Positions 1-8,389 of a stretch of DNA of 45,249 nt are shown piece by piece. The notes below the pieces were generated by a model. That model searched no databases, had not been told where the DNA came from, and saw only the letters and a program-made list of their open reading frames with translations. A program made the position numbers and the translations under genes. Origin of the DNA: Bacillota bacterium (GTDB lineage: Bacteria > Bacillota > Dethiobacteria > DTU022); NCBI GenBank assembly GCA_029552125.1, contig JAKPEE010000154.1, positions 1-45,249 of the forward strand, read 5' to 3'. Position 1 is the stretch's first letter; every line of letters starts with the position of its first letter.

Positions 1-99
1 CCCGGCACCAAAGCCATGTGGCGAGGGCTGCAAGCCCTGGAAATAGCAGCAGAGATGTATGAGATCTTTGCACAGAGAGGAGCACCACCCCCCACATAA
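1..99 (+). mobile_element. 3' end of a transposase gene (partial, probable IS4-type)
   Basis: An open frame enters from the left edge and stops with TAA at 97-99, giving 32 residues that include GTKAMWRGLQALE. A Trp-Arg-Gly-Leu segment followed by a Leu-rich helix is common at the C-terminus of IS4-like DDE transposases, but with so little sequence the family is a guess. The opposite end of the window starts another transposase-like gene in the same direction, so both edges may be copies of one repeated element that broke the assembly. Confidence 0.4.
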
Positions 100-135
100 C
101 CTTTGACCCCCGGTGTCATGTATGGGTAAAGATTA

Positions 136-152
136 CCACCAGGGGAGAGGGA
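136..152. repeat. Single copy of a 17-nt REP-like repeat unit
   Basis: These 17 bases are identical to two stretches in the hairpin cluster near 21437-21453 and 21596-21612. Here only one arm is present; the pyrimidine arm that would complete the hairpin is missing. It lies just downstream of the transposase fragment, between it and the 3' end of feoB. Confidence 0.5.
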
Positions 153-277
153 GAAAAAGCGCTCCTTATACGGCAAAGAACCAGGCTAAAAATATTCCCT
201 TCTTCCTGGCTGAAAAAAAATGGTTTAAGGGGAACCGGGTTGCTAAAACCGGGGTTGCACCAGAGGGGCTGCTCTTT

Positions 278-2632
278 TTAGTACAGCCCCAAATTTTTAG
301 GGCTCCTGCCATGGTTAAGCCGCTGTTTTTCAGAATTGGCAGGGGTATGATCCTGGAGCCGCCTCCCCAGCCAGCGGAAGAAGAAAAATAGGCCCAGGAT
401 GACTAAAATGGGTATGGCTATCCACAGCGGTTCCCGGCCCAGCGTCAACTGGTAGAAGAGGGTGGCCACCACCCAGCCGAGGGCGGTCAGGTAACCTGCC
501 AGAAGCAGCCCATACCCCTTGCCCAGCTCTTTGATTACCGCACCCAGGGTGGCCACGCAGGGAAAGTAGATTAAGATAAATAAGAGATAGGCGTATGCCT
601 GCAGGGGGCCTTGCGAAAAATACCGCTGCATGGCACTGTATGCTTCTACATCGGCCACTTCGGCCGCAATTCCTTCACTGTCTTCACCGGCCAGAGAGGC
701 CCCCGGGGGATCCAGGATACCGGCGAAAGCATCCGCCAGGTTTGCCGGTATGGAAGCTAAAGCTGCGCCAATCCCTTCCCCAAAATTAAAGTCTTTCTCC
801 GCCCCGGTGTCTCTTTCCGCCGCGCCGTCAATCTGGCTGTAGAGGGCATTCAGTGTTCCCACCACCAGTTCCTTGGCGAAGATGCCGGTAAACATGGCCA
901 CGGTGGCCGGCCAGTTTTCACTTTCCACGCCCATGGGCTTAAACACCGGGGTTATGGCCTGCCCGATCCTGGTTAGCACCGAATTGGGCGTGTTTTCATT
1001 GCCGAAAGTGCCGTCAATCCCCATGGAATTCAATAAACTCAATACCAGGACCACGATGACGATGACCCTGCCGGCGCGAAGCAGGAACTGCTTTAAGCGG
1101 TGCCAGGTAAACGAAAAGATGTTTTTCCATTGCGGGGCGTGGTAGGGGGGAAGCTCCATGATGAAATGGGCCACCTCGCCCTTAAACAGGGTATATTTCA
1201 ATAGCAGCCCGGTCAGAACAGCCAGGATAATCCCGGCAAGGTAAATGGAGAAAACCACATTACCGGCCCTGGCCCCGAAAAAGGCTGCGCCGAACAGGGC
1301 ATATACGGGCAGCCTGGCCCCGCAAGACATGAGGGGCGCCATAAACACGGTGAGATACCTGTCTTTTTTATGCTCCAGGGTGCGGGTGGCCATTACCGCG
1401 GGGACGGTGCAGCCAAAGCCGACCAGCAGGGGGACGAACGCTTTACCGGGCAGGCCCAGCATGCGCAAAAAACGGTCCATGACAAAGGCAGCCCGGGCCA
1501 TGTACCCGGAATCTTCCAGCAGGGAGAGCATCAGAAACATGGTGAATATAATCGGGATAAAGGTTGCTACTGTCTGGATCCCGGCGCCCAGCCCTCCGGC
1601 TAAAATAGTGGTTAACCAGGCAGGGGGGCCGAGGTTGTCCAGCAGGTAGCCAAACCCATCGACAAAGATAGTCCCAAACAATATCTCAAAGAATTCAGTA
1701 AAAGCGCCGCCGATGCTCATGGTGGCCCAGAAAATGGCATACATGACCAGAAGAAAAAGAGGGATGCCGAAAACCCGGTGCATCACTACGCCATCGATCC
1801 GGTCACTGAATGAATCCTTGTTTGCGGTGCGCCTGATCAACTTTCCGGCAGCTTCCTGAATAAAGGCAAAGCGGGAGTCAGCCAGGACAATGTCAACGGC
1901 CTCACCCAGCTTGCTTTCAACAACATCAATTTCCTTTCGAATCTCCGGCGCTGCTATAGCACCCGACGACACCACCCGGGCTGTTACCCATGGATCCCGC
2001 TCCAGCAACTTCAGGCTCACCCAGCGGGCCTCCGCACCCAGGGAGGTCGCCACCTTTTCCAGTTTAGGATTCAAGCGCTTGAGGGCCGCCTCCACCGCGG
2101 GAGGGTAGCCAATGTGGGCCGGCGAAGGCCTGGCCTTCGGCAACACCTCCGCCAGCACGAGTTTGACCCGCTGAATATCCTCTTTACTTGTGGCGCTTAT
2201 CCCCATGACCGTGCAGCCCAGGCGCTTCTCCAACTGGGCCAGGTCTATGAAGATCCCATTCTTCGCCGCCAGGTCCAGCATATTCACCACCAGCAGTATT
2301 GGAACCCGCATCTCTAAAAGCTGGGTGGTCAGGTAAAGATTGCGCTCCAGGTTGGTGGCATCGACGATATTGATCACCATGGCCGGTTCGCCGCTTAAGA
2401 TGTAGTCCCGGGCAATTCTTTCATCTTCGGAATGGGCTGAGAGGGAATATATCCCCGGGAGATCGACCAGGGTAATGCTGTTTTCGCCCAGGACCACTGA
2501 ACCTTCCTTACGCTCTACCGTCACACCCGGCCAGTTGCCGATGCGCTGCTTGCTGCCCGTCAGGCCGTTGAAAAGGGTGGTCTTACCGGAATTGGGGTTA
2601 CCGACAACAGCAACCTTTTGTAGAACATCCAC
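278..2632 (-). CDS. feoB: Ferrous iron transporter FeoB
   Basis: This is the large GTPase-coupled Fe(II) importer of the cytoplasmic membrane, 784 residues. The N-terminal G domain shows G1 GNPNSGKT (11-18), G3 VDLPG (56-60), G4 NMLD (117-120) and G5 SATSK (146-150). A helical regulatory linker follows, then a polytopic membrane part from about residue 290 containing the Gate-type sequences expected of the family. Translation probably starts at a GTG preceded by AAGGAG at a normal distance, inside the 3' end of feoA. The 35-nt overlap implies translational coupling. The last 30 residues are hydrophilic and vary in this family. Control should follow feoA through the two inverted-repeat operators upstream. 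Confidence 0.96.
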   Translation of the reverse strand: MDVLQKVAVVGNPNSGKTTLFNGLTGSKQRIGNWPGVTVERKEGSVVLGENSITLVDLPGIYSLSAHSEDERIARDYILSGEPAMVINIVDATNLERNLYLTTQLLEMRVPILLVVNMLDLAAKNGIFIDLAQLEKRLGCTVMGISATSKEDIQRVKLVLAEVLPKARPSPAHIGYPPAVEAALKRLNPKLEKVATSLGAEARWVSLKLLERDPWVTARVVSSGAIAAPEIRKEIDVVESKLGEAVDIVLADSRFAFIQEAAGKLIRRTANKDSFSDRIDGVVMHRVFGIPLFLLVMYAIFWATMSIGGAFTEFFEILFGTIFVDGFGYLLDNLGPPAWLTTILAGGLGAGIQTVATFIPIIFTMFLMLSLLEDSGYMARAAFVMDRFLRMLGLPGKAFVPLLVGFGCTVPAVMATRTLEHKKDRYLTVFMAPLMSCGARLPVYALFGAAFFGARAGNVVFSIYLAGIILAVLTGLLLKYTLFKGEVAHFIMELPPYHAPQWKNIFSFTWHRLKQFLLRAGRVIVIVVLVLSLLNSMGIDGTFGNENTPNSVLTRIGQAITPVFKPMGVESENWPATVAMFTGIFAKELVVGTLNALYSQIDGAAERDTGAEKDFNFGEGIGAALASIPANLADAFAGILDPPGASLAGEDSEGIAAEVADVEAYSAMQRYFSQGPLQAYAYLLFILIYFPCVATLGAVIKELGKGYGLLLAGYLTALGWVVATLFYQLTLGREPLWIAIPILVILGLFFFFRWLGRRLQDHTPANSEKQRLNHGRSPKNLGLY

Positions 2633-2867
2633 TGTTCTTTCTCCTTAACTTCAGGATATCGGCCTCGTCCTTGCGCAGTGAAAGTTTGAACCCGCGCACC
2701 TCTATTTCTACCGGATCCCCCAAAGGCGCCACCTTGCATAATGTAAGCGGCGTCCCCCTGGTCAGGCCCATGGAAAGCAATTTGCCGCGGTAGACAGCAT
2801 CTTTGCCGTCGTAACCAATAATCTCGGCGCTTTCGCCGGGTCGCAGGTCTTTAACTTTTAGATCCAT
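2598..2867 (-). CDS. feoA: FeoA, small SH3-like partner of FeoB
   Basis: The 89-residue protein has the FeoA pattern: an N-terminal [11 protein letters not shown] segment, then [14 protein letters not shown] and a [17 protein letters not shown] segment forming an SH3-like barrel. FeoA supports FeoB-mediated Fe(II) uptake at the cytoplasmic face of the membrane. It is the first gene of a two-gene operon. The C-terminal tail ends CSTKGCCCR; these cysteines are encoded by DNA that in another frame encodes the FeoB start. A GAGGGGG sequence precedes the ATG. Confidence 0.93.
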   Translation of the reverse strand: MDLKVKDLRPGESAEIIGYDGKDAVYRGKLLSMGLTRGTPLTLCKVAPLGDPVEIEVRGFKLSLRKDEADILKLRRKNSGCSTKGCCCR

Positions 2868-2888
2868 CAGCTACTGCCCCCTCATTTT

Positions 2889-2906
2889 AGTTAGTATAAA
2901 CTAACT
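2889..2906. promoter_or_regulatory. Proximal iron-type operator of feoAB
   Basis: A perfect inverted repeat, AGTTAGT-N4-ACTAACT, covers the feoA -10 element. Its size and dyad form suit a DtxR/IdeR/MntR-family metalloregulator. The placement over the promoter and the iron-uptake target are seen; the identity of the regulator is inferred. Confidence 0.65.
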
Positions 2907-2921
2907 TTTATAGCCGATCAA
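2893..2921 (-). promoter_or_regulatory. feoAB promoter
   Basis: Read on the minus strand there is TTGATC (2916-2921), a 17-base spacer and TATACT (2893-2898), a good sigma-A promoter. It lies about 26 bases upstream of the feoA start. The -10 hexamer lies inside the proximal inverted repeat (2889-2906), so a bound regulator would block it directly. Confidence 0.7.
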
Positions 2922-2977
2922 AACCTTTGCGCTGCAGACGCTACTGCTGTTGTCCGGGGGTAAAGGTTAAAGTTTTT

Positions 2978-2993
2978 GTTAGTGGAGACTAAC
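2978..2993. promoter_or_regulatory. Distal iron-type operator upstream of feoAB
   Basis: GTTAGT-N4-ACTAAC repeats the arms and spacer length of the proximal site, with centres about 88 bases apart. Two copies of the same 16-base dyad in one intergenic region make a chance palindrome unlikely. It could serve cooperative or looping repression of feoAB. The rest of 3010-3160 has no gene I can support. Confidence 0.6.
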
Positions 2994-3167
2994 TATTTTT
3001 CTATAATATACCCCAAGCTTCAAAGAGTTGTCAACTACCAAAAAAATATTCACCCTCTGCTTCGGGATTAAGGCAACATCGCCTCGCTTATAACAGTTTA
3101 CAGCAACAGCTACATGCACCCCGGGCGAGGCCGGTAGGAGCTGCCCTCCCCGGTCGGCACGGGGCAA

Positions 3168-3196
3168 TTGCAGTTCTTTAAAAAAAAAAGTATACT
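3168..3196 (+). promoter_or_regulatory. Promoter of the MetH-activation-like gene
   Basis: TTGCAG (3168-3173), a 17-base A-rich spacer and TATACT (3191-3196) form a good sigma-A promoter. A strong GGGGGGAGGAG ribosome site follows before the ATG at 3230. Confidence 0.65.
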
Positions 3197-3229
3197 GAAG
3201 AGTAAGTAAACCGGGGGGAGGAGAAAGCA

Positions 3230-3916
3230 ATGTTTGAAATAATCGATCATATTGAGATTGAGCTAACTGCTGACGACATTCTTAAAGGCCAGGGCATGGA
3301 CCCGGCCAGGGCTTCGGATCGGGTCAAAGATGTGGTGCTGGAGGTATTAACGGAGGCAAACTCCCTTGTGGAGCCGAAGGCCATGGCCGGCAAACTGCCG
3401 GTCCTTGACTTTGCCCATGAAACCCTTACCTTTGAGGGCGGCATATTTGAAGGCCCCCTGGTCAAACGGGCCCTGGCCGGCGCCACGGAGATTTTCCTGG
3501 CTGTCTGTACCATCGGCCCGAAGCTGGAAGAACGCATGAAAGAACTGATGGCCAGCGACATGTTAAAGGGCCTGGCGCTGGACGGCGCCGGAACCGCCGC
3601 CATCCGCCTGGTCAGCCAGGCCGTGACCAATATGCTGATTACCGCGGCGGAAAATAGCGGCCTTAAAACGGGCATGAAGGCCCAGCCGGGCCAGGAAGGT
3701 TGGCCCATTGAGCAGCAGCGCGTGCTGTTTAGCGTCCTGCCTGCGGAAAAGATCGGGGTGCGGCTGACTGATAGTTGTCTCATGATTCCCAGAAAATCAG
3801 TCTCTTTTGTTCTGCCCCTGGGCAAAGATTTGCGCGAAGACGCGACCCCCTGTGATTTCTGTTCCAAGCGGGAGCGCTGCCCCTGGCGCAGGGAAAAACA
3901 AGTTGCAGCCGGATAG
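3230..3916 (+). CDS. B12-dependent methionine synthase activation-domain-like protein
   Basis: The 228-residue protein resembles the short stand-alone relatives of the MetH reactivation domain found in anaerobes. Visible signatures are PGQEGWPIEQQ (153-163), LTDSCLMIPRKS (179-190) and a C-terminal cysteine group C208-x2-C211-x5-C217 followed by Pro-Trp. In MetH this fold binds AdoMet during reductive remethylation of cob(II)alamin. The stand-alone forms are thought to serve corrinoid methyltransferases, and the Cys group might bind metal or an FeS cluster; that part is inference. It has its own promoter and an excellent ribosome site, and no corrinoid methyltransferase gene is adjacent. Confidence 0.75.
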   Translation: MFEIIDHIEIELTADDILKGQGMDPARASDRVKDVVLEVLTEANSLVEPKAMAGKLPVLDFAHETLTFEGGIFEGPLVKRALAGATEIFLAVCTIGPKLEERMKELMASDMLKGLALDGAGTAAIRLVSQAVTNMLITAAENSGLKTGMKAQPGQEGWPIEQQRVLFSVLPAEKIGVRLTDSCLMIPRKSVSFVLPLGKDLREDATPCDFCSKRERCPWRREKQVAAG

Positions 3917-3970
3917 CTAAACCCGTCCTCTCTCTTCGCTGTTATTTGCTGCAATTATGCCTAATTTCTA

Positions 3971-3999
3971 TTGATTTTACCGGCATATAGGGCTAAAAT
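3971..3999 (+). promoter_or_regulatory. Promoter of the Phd-Uma2 gene
   Basis: TTGATT (3971-3976), 17 bases and TAAAAT (3994-3999) form a plausible sigma-A promoter 30 bases ahead of the ATG. GAGGTGAT is the ribosome site. Confidence 0.6.
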
Positions 4000-4030
4000 A
4001 ATAGCGATAAGGGAAATTTGAGGTGATCTT

Positions 4031-4753
4031 ATGCGGGTTAACAGTACGGACCTCCAGAATGCGTTCGGCAAATATCTGGCCCTGGTGGAAAAAGAAGAGA
4101 TCGTCGTTGTTAAAAACGGAAAGAATGTCGCCAAGCTAATACCTTATACGGAGCCCGATTATATCGCGGTTCTCGAAGGATCCCCAACATACAAAAAAAG
4201 GGTCACCTATGAAGAATACCTGGAGCTGGTTAACACATCGGAGCAGCGCTACGAATTGATTAACGGCGAGATCTACCTGCTTTCTTCCCCCGGCTTTCGA
4301 CACCAGGTTATTGTGAACGAAATTGCAGGACATTTTTATAACTTTTTCCGGGGAAAAAGCTGCCGTTCTTTAACGGCCCCGCTGGACGTACGTCTTTTCG
4401 GTTACGCAGCTAAGTTTGAAGAAGATCCGAACGTGGTTCAGCCGGATATTGTTGTCATTTGCGATGAAGAAAAGGTCAGCGCAGACAATAAATACCTGGG
4501 CGTCCCCACCCTGGTGGTGGAGGTGCTCTCTTCTTCCACAAAGAGCAAGGACATGATCGTCAAGCTAAACCTTTACCTGAAAAGCGGCATAAAAGAATAC
4601 TGGATCGTCGATCCTGAAGCCGGCGCAATCATGCGCTATTCTTTTACCGCAGAGCGGGAGATCAAAGAATTGAATTATTTCAAGGAAGGGGAAACCATCG
4701 GCTCCACCGTATTTGAAGGCCTGGCGATACCGTTGCGCGAAATTTTTACCTGA
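4031..4753 (+). CDS. Phd/YefM antitoxin domain fused to Uma2-family nuclease
   Basis: Residues 1-40 form a Phd/YefM-type segment: start MRVNSTDLQNAFGKYL, then IVVVKNGKNVAKLIP, the usual N-terminal DNA-binding half of a type II antitoxin. Residues 57-240 match the Uma2/DUF820 family of PD-(D/E)XK-like proteins, with YELINGEIY (E79), QPDIVVI (D139), VVEVLS (E164) and K178 available for the active site. Normally Phd antitoxins pair with Doc/RelE toxins, and Uma2 proteins are stand-alone. Here one reading frame joins a repressor-like head to a nuclease fold. Total length is 240 residues, against roughly 180-200 usual for Uma2. It has its own promoter. The cellular role is unknown. Confidence 0.8.
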   Translation: MRVNSTDLQNAFGKYLALVEKEEIVVVKNGKNVAKLIPYTEPDYIAVLEGSPTYKKRVTYEEYLELVNTSEQRYELINGEIYLLSSPGFRHQVIVNEIAGHFYNFFRGKSCRSLTAPLDVRLFGYAAKFEEDPNVVQPDIVVICDEEKVSADNKYLGVPTLVVEVLSSSTKSKDMIVKLNLYLKSGIKEYWIVDPEAGAIMRYSFTAEREIKELNYFKEGETIGSTVFEGLAIPLREIFT

Positions 4754-4829
4754 TCAAACCGTCCTGTTTGCAGGAAATCAAGGGAAGAAAAGGGAATAGC
4801 ACCCGGCAGAGAAGGTTTACAAGGGGGCC

Positions 4830-5663
4830 ATGATGATGCAGCGCCATTTTCACCAGAAAGTAGCCGTGGTCACCGGCGCCGGTTCCGGCATTGGGAGGGC
4901 CATCTCTATCCAACTGGCGAAAACAGGGGCGAAACTGGTCCTGGCGGCGCGGCGGGAAGGCCCGCTCGAAAAGCTGGCGGCGGAGCTTTCGCCGGCAGAA
5001 GCGCTGCCCTGTCCGACAGACGTTACCGTGCCGGGTGAAGTAAGGTGGTTAATGGAGCAGGCCGTAAAGCATTTTGGCCGCATTGATTACCTGTTTAACT
5101 GTGCCGGCGTTTTTAAAGCCGGCGGGATGGGCGGCTTGAGCATGGAATCCTTGCGGCAGATGATGGAAACCAACTACATGGGTACAGTGCACTGTGTCCG
5201 CGCCGCAGTTCCGCTGATGCGCCGCCAGGGCGGGGGGCATATCATCACGCTCTCTTCCCTGGCGGGGAAATACCCCTTTCCCGGCTCTTCTGCTTACTCG
5301 GCCTCCAAGTTTGCCGTGGCCGGAATGTCCAACGCCCTGCGCCGGGAACTTAAACCCGAATATATTCATGTTACTGCAGTCTACCCCTCCTTCGTCCGCT
5401 CGCCGCTCCTGGAGGGGCACCTGGAAAGCGTTAAAAACACCCTCTTCTTCCGGCTCACCGGCGATTACTCGCCGGAGCAGGCGGCCGCAGCAATCCTGCG
5501 CGCGGTGGCCAAAAAAAAGCGGGAGCTGGTCATCCCGCCTTTTACCCGCCTGACCGTACCACTATACGGTCTCTTCCCGGGACTGGTGGAAACGCTAATC
5601 GGAAAGCTTTGCGGCGGCTGGCCGTCCTACGACGAACCGGCCTCCGCGCCGCCCAGGGCCTGA
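4830..5663 (+). CDS. Short-chain dehydrogenase/reductase
   Basis: A classical SDR of 277 residues. It has the Rossmann motif TGAGSGIG (15-22), NCAG (90-93), a catalytic Ser near 143, and Y156-x3-K160 in SSAYSASK. The substrate cannot be told; a hydrophobic C-terminal stretch near VPLYGLFPGLVETLIG resembles SDRs acting on lipids or sterol-like molecules. An AAGGGGG site precedes three consecutive ATG codons, so the exact start may be 4830, 4833 or 4836. The gene follows the Phd-Uma2 gene by 76 bases. Its 3' end overlaps the convergent PfpI gene by 37 bases. Confidence 0.9.
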   Translation: MMMQRHFHQKVAVVTGAGSGIGRAISIQLAKTGAKLVLAARREGPLEKLAAELSPAEALPCPTDVTVPGEVRWLMEQAVKHFGRIDYLFNCAGVFKAGGMGGLSMESLRQMMETNYMGTVHCVRAAVPLMRRQGGGHIITLSSLAGKYPFPGSSAYSASKFAVAGMSNALRRELKPEYIHVTAVYPSFVRSPLLEGHLESVKNTLFFRLTGDYSPEQAAAAILRAVAKKKRELVIPPFTRLTVPLYGLFPGLVETLIGKLCGGWPSYDEPASAPPRA

Positions 5664-6163
5664 ATAATGGCGCGGCAAAAATACGGCAGGTCGGAAGGGA
5701 CGCGGGAGGTGATGATATTGCCATCCCTGACCACCGCTTCATCCACGTACTCAGCCCCCGCGTTCAACAGGTCATCCTTGATGGAAAAAAAGGCGGTGGC
5801 TTTTCGTTTCTTTAAAGCCCCGATCGATGCCAGCATCCACGGTCCGTGGCAAATGGCGGCCACAATTTTACCGAGGCGGTGCGCTTCCCTGACGAAGTTG
5901 ACCATTTCCGGCGAGCGGCGCATATGATCGGGCGAGTAGCCACCGGGAATAATCACCGCGTCAAACTGCTCCGCCCGGGCTTCACCGGCCGCCAGGTCCG
6001 CTGTGGCAGGGTAGCCATGCTTGCTTAAGTATTCTCCCACAACCGGGGCGACAACGCTCACCCTGGCCCCGGCTTCCTGAAACCGGTAATAAGGGTACCA
6101 GAACTCGGGGTCCTCGTATAGCTTTTCCAATAAGATGGCGATATGTTTGCCCTTCAGATTCAT
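5627..6163 (-). CDS. DJ-1/PfpI family protein (class I glutamine amidotransferase-like)
   Basis: The 178-residue protein has the PfpI/YhbO layout: KHIAILLEKLYEDPEF at the N-terminus, VIIPGGYSPDHMR in the middle and the nucleophile elbow AICHGPW with C105 followed by H106. Members are proposed deglycases, proteases or stress proteins; the precise reaction here is not known. I chose the ATG at 6163 because AAAGGAG lies just upstream; a longer frame exists but lacks such a site. It begins four bases after the ABC ATPase stop, so the two are probably co-translated. Its 3' end overlaps the SDR gene tail-to-tail. Confidence 0.88.
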   Translation of the reverse strand: MNLKGKHIAILLEKLYEDPEFWYPYYRFQEAGARVSVVAPVVGEYLSKHGYPATADLAAGEARAEQFDAVIIPGGYSPDHMRRSPEMVNFVREAHRLGKIVAAICHGPWMLASIGALKKRKATAFFSIKDDLLNAGAEYVDEAVVRDGNIITSRVPSDLPYFCRAIIQALGGAEAGSS

Positions 6164-6167
6164 CACT

Positions 6168-6977
6168 TCATCTCCTTTGATTATTGCTTTTTCCAGCCCG
6201 GTGCACATAGACTCGCCCCTCCCTGCGGGTGACTTCAACCGGGAGGTCCAGAAAGTCGGACAGGTTGCCCGGGCTAAGCAGCTCCGCCGTGCGGCCGGCA
6301 GAATGCACCCGGCCTTTTTTCAACAGCAGCACGCGGCTAAATACCGGCGGCACCTCCTCAAAACGATGGGTCACGTAAATCATGGTCGGCCCGGCGGGGT
6401 CCCGGCCCAGATGCTGCAGGGTGTCCAGGTAATTTTCCCGGGCCGGCCAGTCCAGCCCCGTGCAGGGTTCATCCAGGATCAACAGCGGGGGCGAGTTGAA
6501 CATGGCCCGGGCAATGAGCACCCGCTGCCGCTCCCCTTCGGAGAGTGTACGGTAGGCCCTGGAGCTTAGCGCTCCGCAGCCCAGCCTGGTTAAAATTTCA
6601 CGGGCCCGCTGCAGGTCGGCTTCCGGGGGGGGACGATCCAGCCCGATGATCGCCTCCTTTCCCCCGGCGACAATATGCTCGGCCGCTTCACCCTGGTAGA
6701 GCCGGTCTCGCAGGGCGGCGCTGACCCAGCCGATGGATTTGCGCAGCTCCCGCAGGTCGCAGGTGCCGAATTGCCGTCCTAAAACTGTGGCCCGGCCTGA
6801 AGACGGCTGCACGTACCCGGCGGCGATGTTGAGCAGGCTGGTTTTGCCCGAACCGTTCAGGCCGACCACGGCCCAGTGTTCTCCCGGATTTACCGTCCAG
6901 TCGATCTCTTTTAAAATCACTTTGCCGTCGCGCACCCATGAGACCTTTTCCAGTTTGATAACCGGATCCGGTGCCAT
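6168..6977 (-). CDS. ABC-type ATPase subunit (ModF/YlmA-like)
   Basis: A 269-residue ATP-binding cassette with Walker A GLNGSGKT (39-46), signature LSEGE (145-149), Walker B LLILDE (165-170) and a switch His in VTHR. The fold is close to stand-alone ATPases such as YlmA or ModF; no permease or binding-protein gene is next to it. The start at 6977 has GGAGGAG upstream and excludes a 39-residue unconserved extension. It is transcribed with the PfpI-like gene downstream. An extended -10 element lies at 7012-7020. Confidence 0.88.
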   Translation of the reverse strand: MAPDPVIKLEKVSWVRDGKVILKEIDWTVNPGEHWAVVGLNGSGKTSLLNIAAGYVQPSSGRATVLGRQFGTCDLRELRKSIGWVSAALRDRLYQGEAAEHIVAGGKEAIIGLDRPPPEADLQRAREILTRLGCGALSSRAYRTLSEGERQRVLIARAMFNSPPLLILDEPCTGLDWPARENYLDTLQHLGRDPAGPTMIYVTHRFEEVPPVFSRVLLLKKGRVHSAGRTAELLSPGNLSDFLDLPVEVTRREGRVYVHRAGKSNNQRR

Positions 6978-7011
6978 CTTAAAGACTCCTCCGGCTCTAC
7001 TTAATATCCCC

Positions 7012-7020
7012 ATTATACCA
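7012..7020 (-). promoter_or_regulatory. Extended -10 promoter of the ABC-PfpI pair
   Basis: On the minus strand TGGTATAAT forms an extended -10 element 35 bases before the ABC ATPase start. No convincing -35 hexamer is seen, which is usual for extended -10 promoters. Confidence 0.45.
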
Positions 7021-7150
7021 GATGAAGAAGGCCTTCCGGGAAAAGACTTAAAATGCCTGCGGAAATCAACTGCACCTTTTAAAAAGGCATGCATATTAAT
7101 ATATCAGGTGAATATATAATTTTTGTTTCCCTTGAAAGGAGTATTGGAGT

Positions 7151-7444
7151 ATGGCTTCCGAACACAACACCCATTACCACGGCAACATCACCGGCAACGG
7201 TAACGGCAATCCGGCAGAACTGACCCATAATCATCGCCACCCCTGTCCCCAGACGCGCGGAACGCTGTTTCGCATCTTTATCCCGGCCGGGACGGTTATT
7301 AATCTGCTCAATGTCCTGGAACTGACTTCTCCGTCCGGTATCTGCCTGATCCTGCGAATACCGCTGCTTCAGGATAAACATGCGGCGGTGCAAGCCCTGT
7401 TTGACGCCGTTAAACAGGCCGGCGGCACTGTCGAAGCAGTATAG
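7151..7444 (+). CDS. Small His/Asn-rich protein of unknown function
   Basis: A 97-residue protein I do not recognise. The first 35 residues are polar and rich in His, Asn and Gly (HNTHYHGN, THNHRHPCP), suggesting metal contact. The middle (FRIFIPAGTVINLLNVLEL) and the end (HAAVQALFDAVKQAGGTVE) look like an alpha/beta domain. AAAGGAG precedes the ATG at a fair distance, and a TATAAT lies at 7115-7120. A strong terminator follows 25 bases after the stop, which supports a real one-gene unit. No homologous neighbour gives a function. Confidence 0.6.
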   Translation: MASEHNTHYHGNITGNGNGNPAELTHNHRHPCPQTRGTLFRIFIPAGTVINLLNVLELTSPSGICLILRIPLLQDKHAAVQALFDAVKQAGGTVEAV

Positions 7445-7469
7445 GTAAATGCCTAGTAAAGCCTGCACC

Positions 7470-7504
7470 AGAAGCGGCAGGGACACCTTATCCCTGCCGC
7501 TTCT
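7470..7504. terminator. Bidirectional intrinsic terminator
   Basis: A perfect 14-bp stem (7470-7483 with 7491-7504) closes a 7-base loop between two convergent genes. Short T-tracts are present on either side, so it can serve both the His-rich gene and the amidohydrolase gene. Confidence 0.85.
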
Positions 7505-7549
7505 TTATCCGCCAGCCCTCAAGGCCAGGGCGGCCACCCTGTGGTGGTA

Positions 7550-8389
7550 TTACCCCTGCAGCAAGACCCGGGCCGCGTTTTGCCCCGCGATCAGCTCCAC
7601 CTCTGCCTCGCTCAGGCCGGTCTGCGCCATCTCCTTGAAGTAACGGGAGGGCGAAAGAAGAGGATAATCGCTGCCAAGCATCACTTTGGGAATGATCTCT
7701 GCCAGCCGCGCCGCCTCGTAGACGCGGGGCTGGTAAAGATAAGGAGAGGCCGCGGTGTCGTAGTAGACATGGGCCAGGCCTTTTTTCAACTCCGGCATGA
7801 ATTCGTAGAAACACAGCCCGCCTCCCCAGTGGGCAAAAATAATGGTTAACCCGGGATTGTTGACCGCGAAAGCGTAGGCCCTGGCCGGGCCGGTTCCCCC
7901 TTTACCGGGATAATAATGGCCCACCTGCTCATTGGTATGCATGAGCACCGGCAAGCCCCTTTCCCTGCAGACGCCTGCCAGCTCTTTCATTTGCTTTTGA
8001 TCGGCAATGTCAAAGCGCCCGGCATCAGGGATCAACTCCCCTACCCCTTTCAGCCCCTTGTCGTGGCAGCGGGCGATTTCCTTTTCAAAGCCGGGATTCA
8101 GGGGCGGCGCCAGGGCGAAACCGATTAGCCTGTCCTGGTATTTCTGGCAGGACTCGATGATATAATCATTGGCTTCACGGCAGAGCCCCAGGTCGTTGAA
8201 AGGAAAGCCAAAAACCACGGATTTATCCACCCCGCACCTGTCCATGCTGGCGATAAGGTCTTCGGCCGTGGCATACTTGACCTTGGGGCCGCTGTGAATC
8301 AGCTTGAAGTGGGCTTCCCGCTCTTTGTATAGATCAACCGCTTTGATAAAATCCGGCGATAATATGTGGACATGCACATCGATAATCAT
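7550..8389 (-). CDS. Amidohydrolase-2 family metal-dependent hydrolase
   Basis: A 279-residue TIM-barrel hydrolase of the ACMSD/amidohydrolase-2 group. It has H6-x-H8 near the start (DVHVH), H151 (MHTNE), H187 (AHWGGG) and D241 (GSDYPL), the usual metal ligands and catalytic Asp. Members hydrolyse or decarboxylate cyclic or aromatic compounds; the substrate is not evident. GGAGG precedes the ATG. It is a single-gene unit pointing toward the shared terminator, divergent from the copper operon. Confidence 0.88.
   Translation of the reverse strand: MIIDVHVHILSPDFIKAVDLYKEREAHFKLIHSGPKVKYATAEDLIASMDRCGVDKSVVFGFPFNDLGLCREANDYIIESCQKYQDRLIGFALAPPLNPGFEKEIARCHDKGLKGVGELIPDAGRFDIADQKQMKELAGVCRERGLPVLMHTNEQVGHYYPGKGGTGPARAYAFAVNNPGLTIIFAHWGGGLCFYEFMPELKKGLAHVYYDTAASPYLYQPRVYEAARLAEIIPKVMLGSDYPLLSPSRYFKEMAQTGLSEAEVELIAGQNAARVLLQG

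Noticed and set aside
3030-3180. Possible cobalamin riboswitch before the MetH-activation-like gene
   Set aside because: A GCCGGTAGGAGCTGCC stretch is slightly like the B12 box, but the conserved core elements are missing and a good promoter lies downstream of it.
2979-3230. 83-codon minus-strand frame in the feoA upstream gap
   Set aside because: Runs across the operator and promoter elements and has no plausible start site.
3247-3954. 235-codon minus-strand frame opposite the MetH-activation-like gene
   Set aside because: The plus-strand protein has clear motifs, a promoter and a strong ribosome site.
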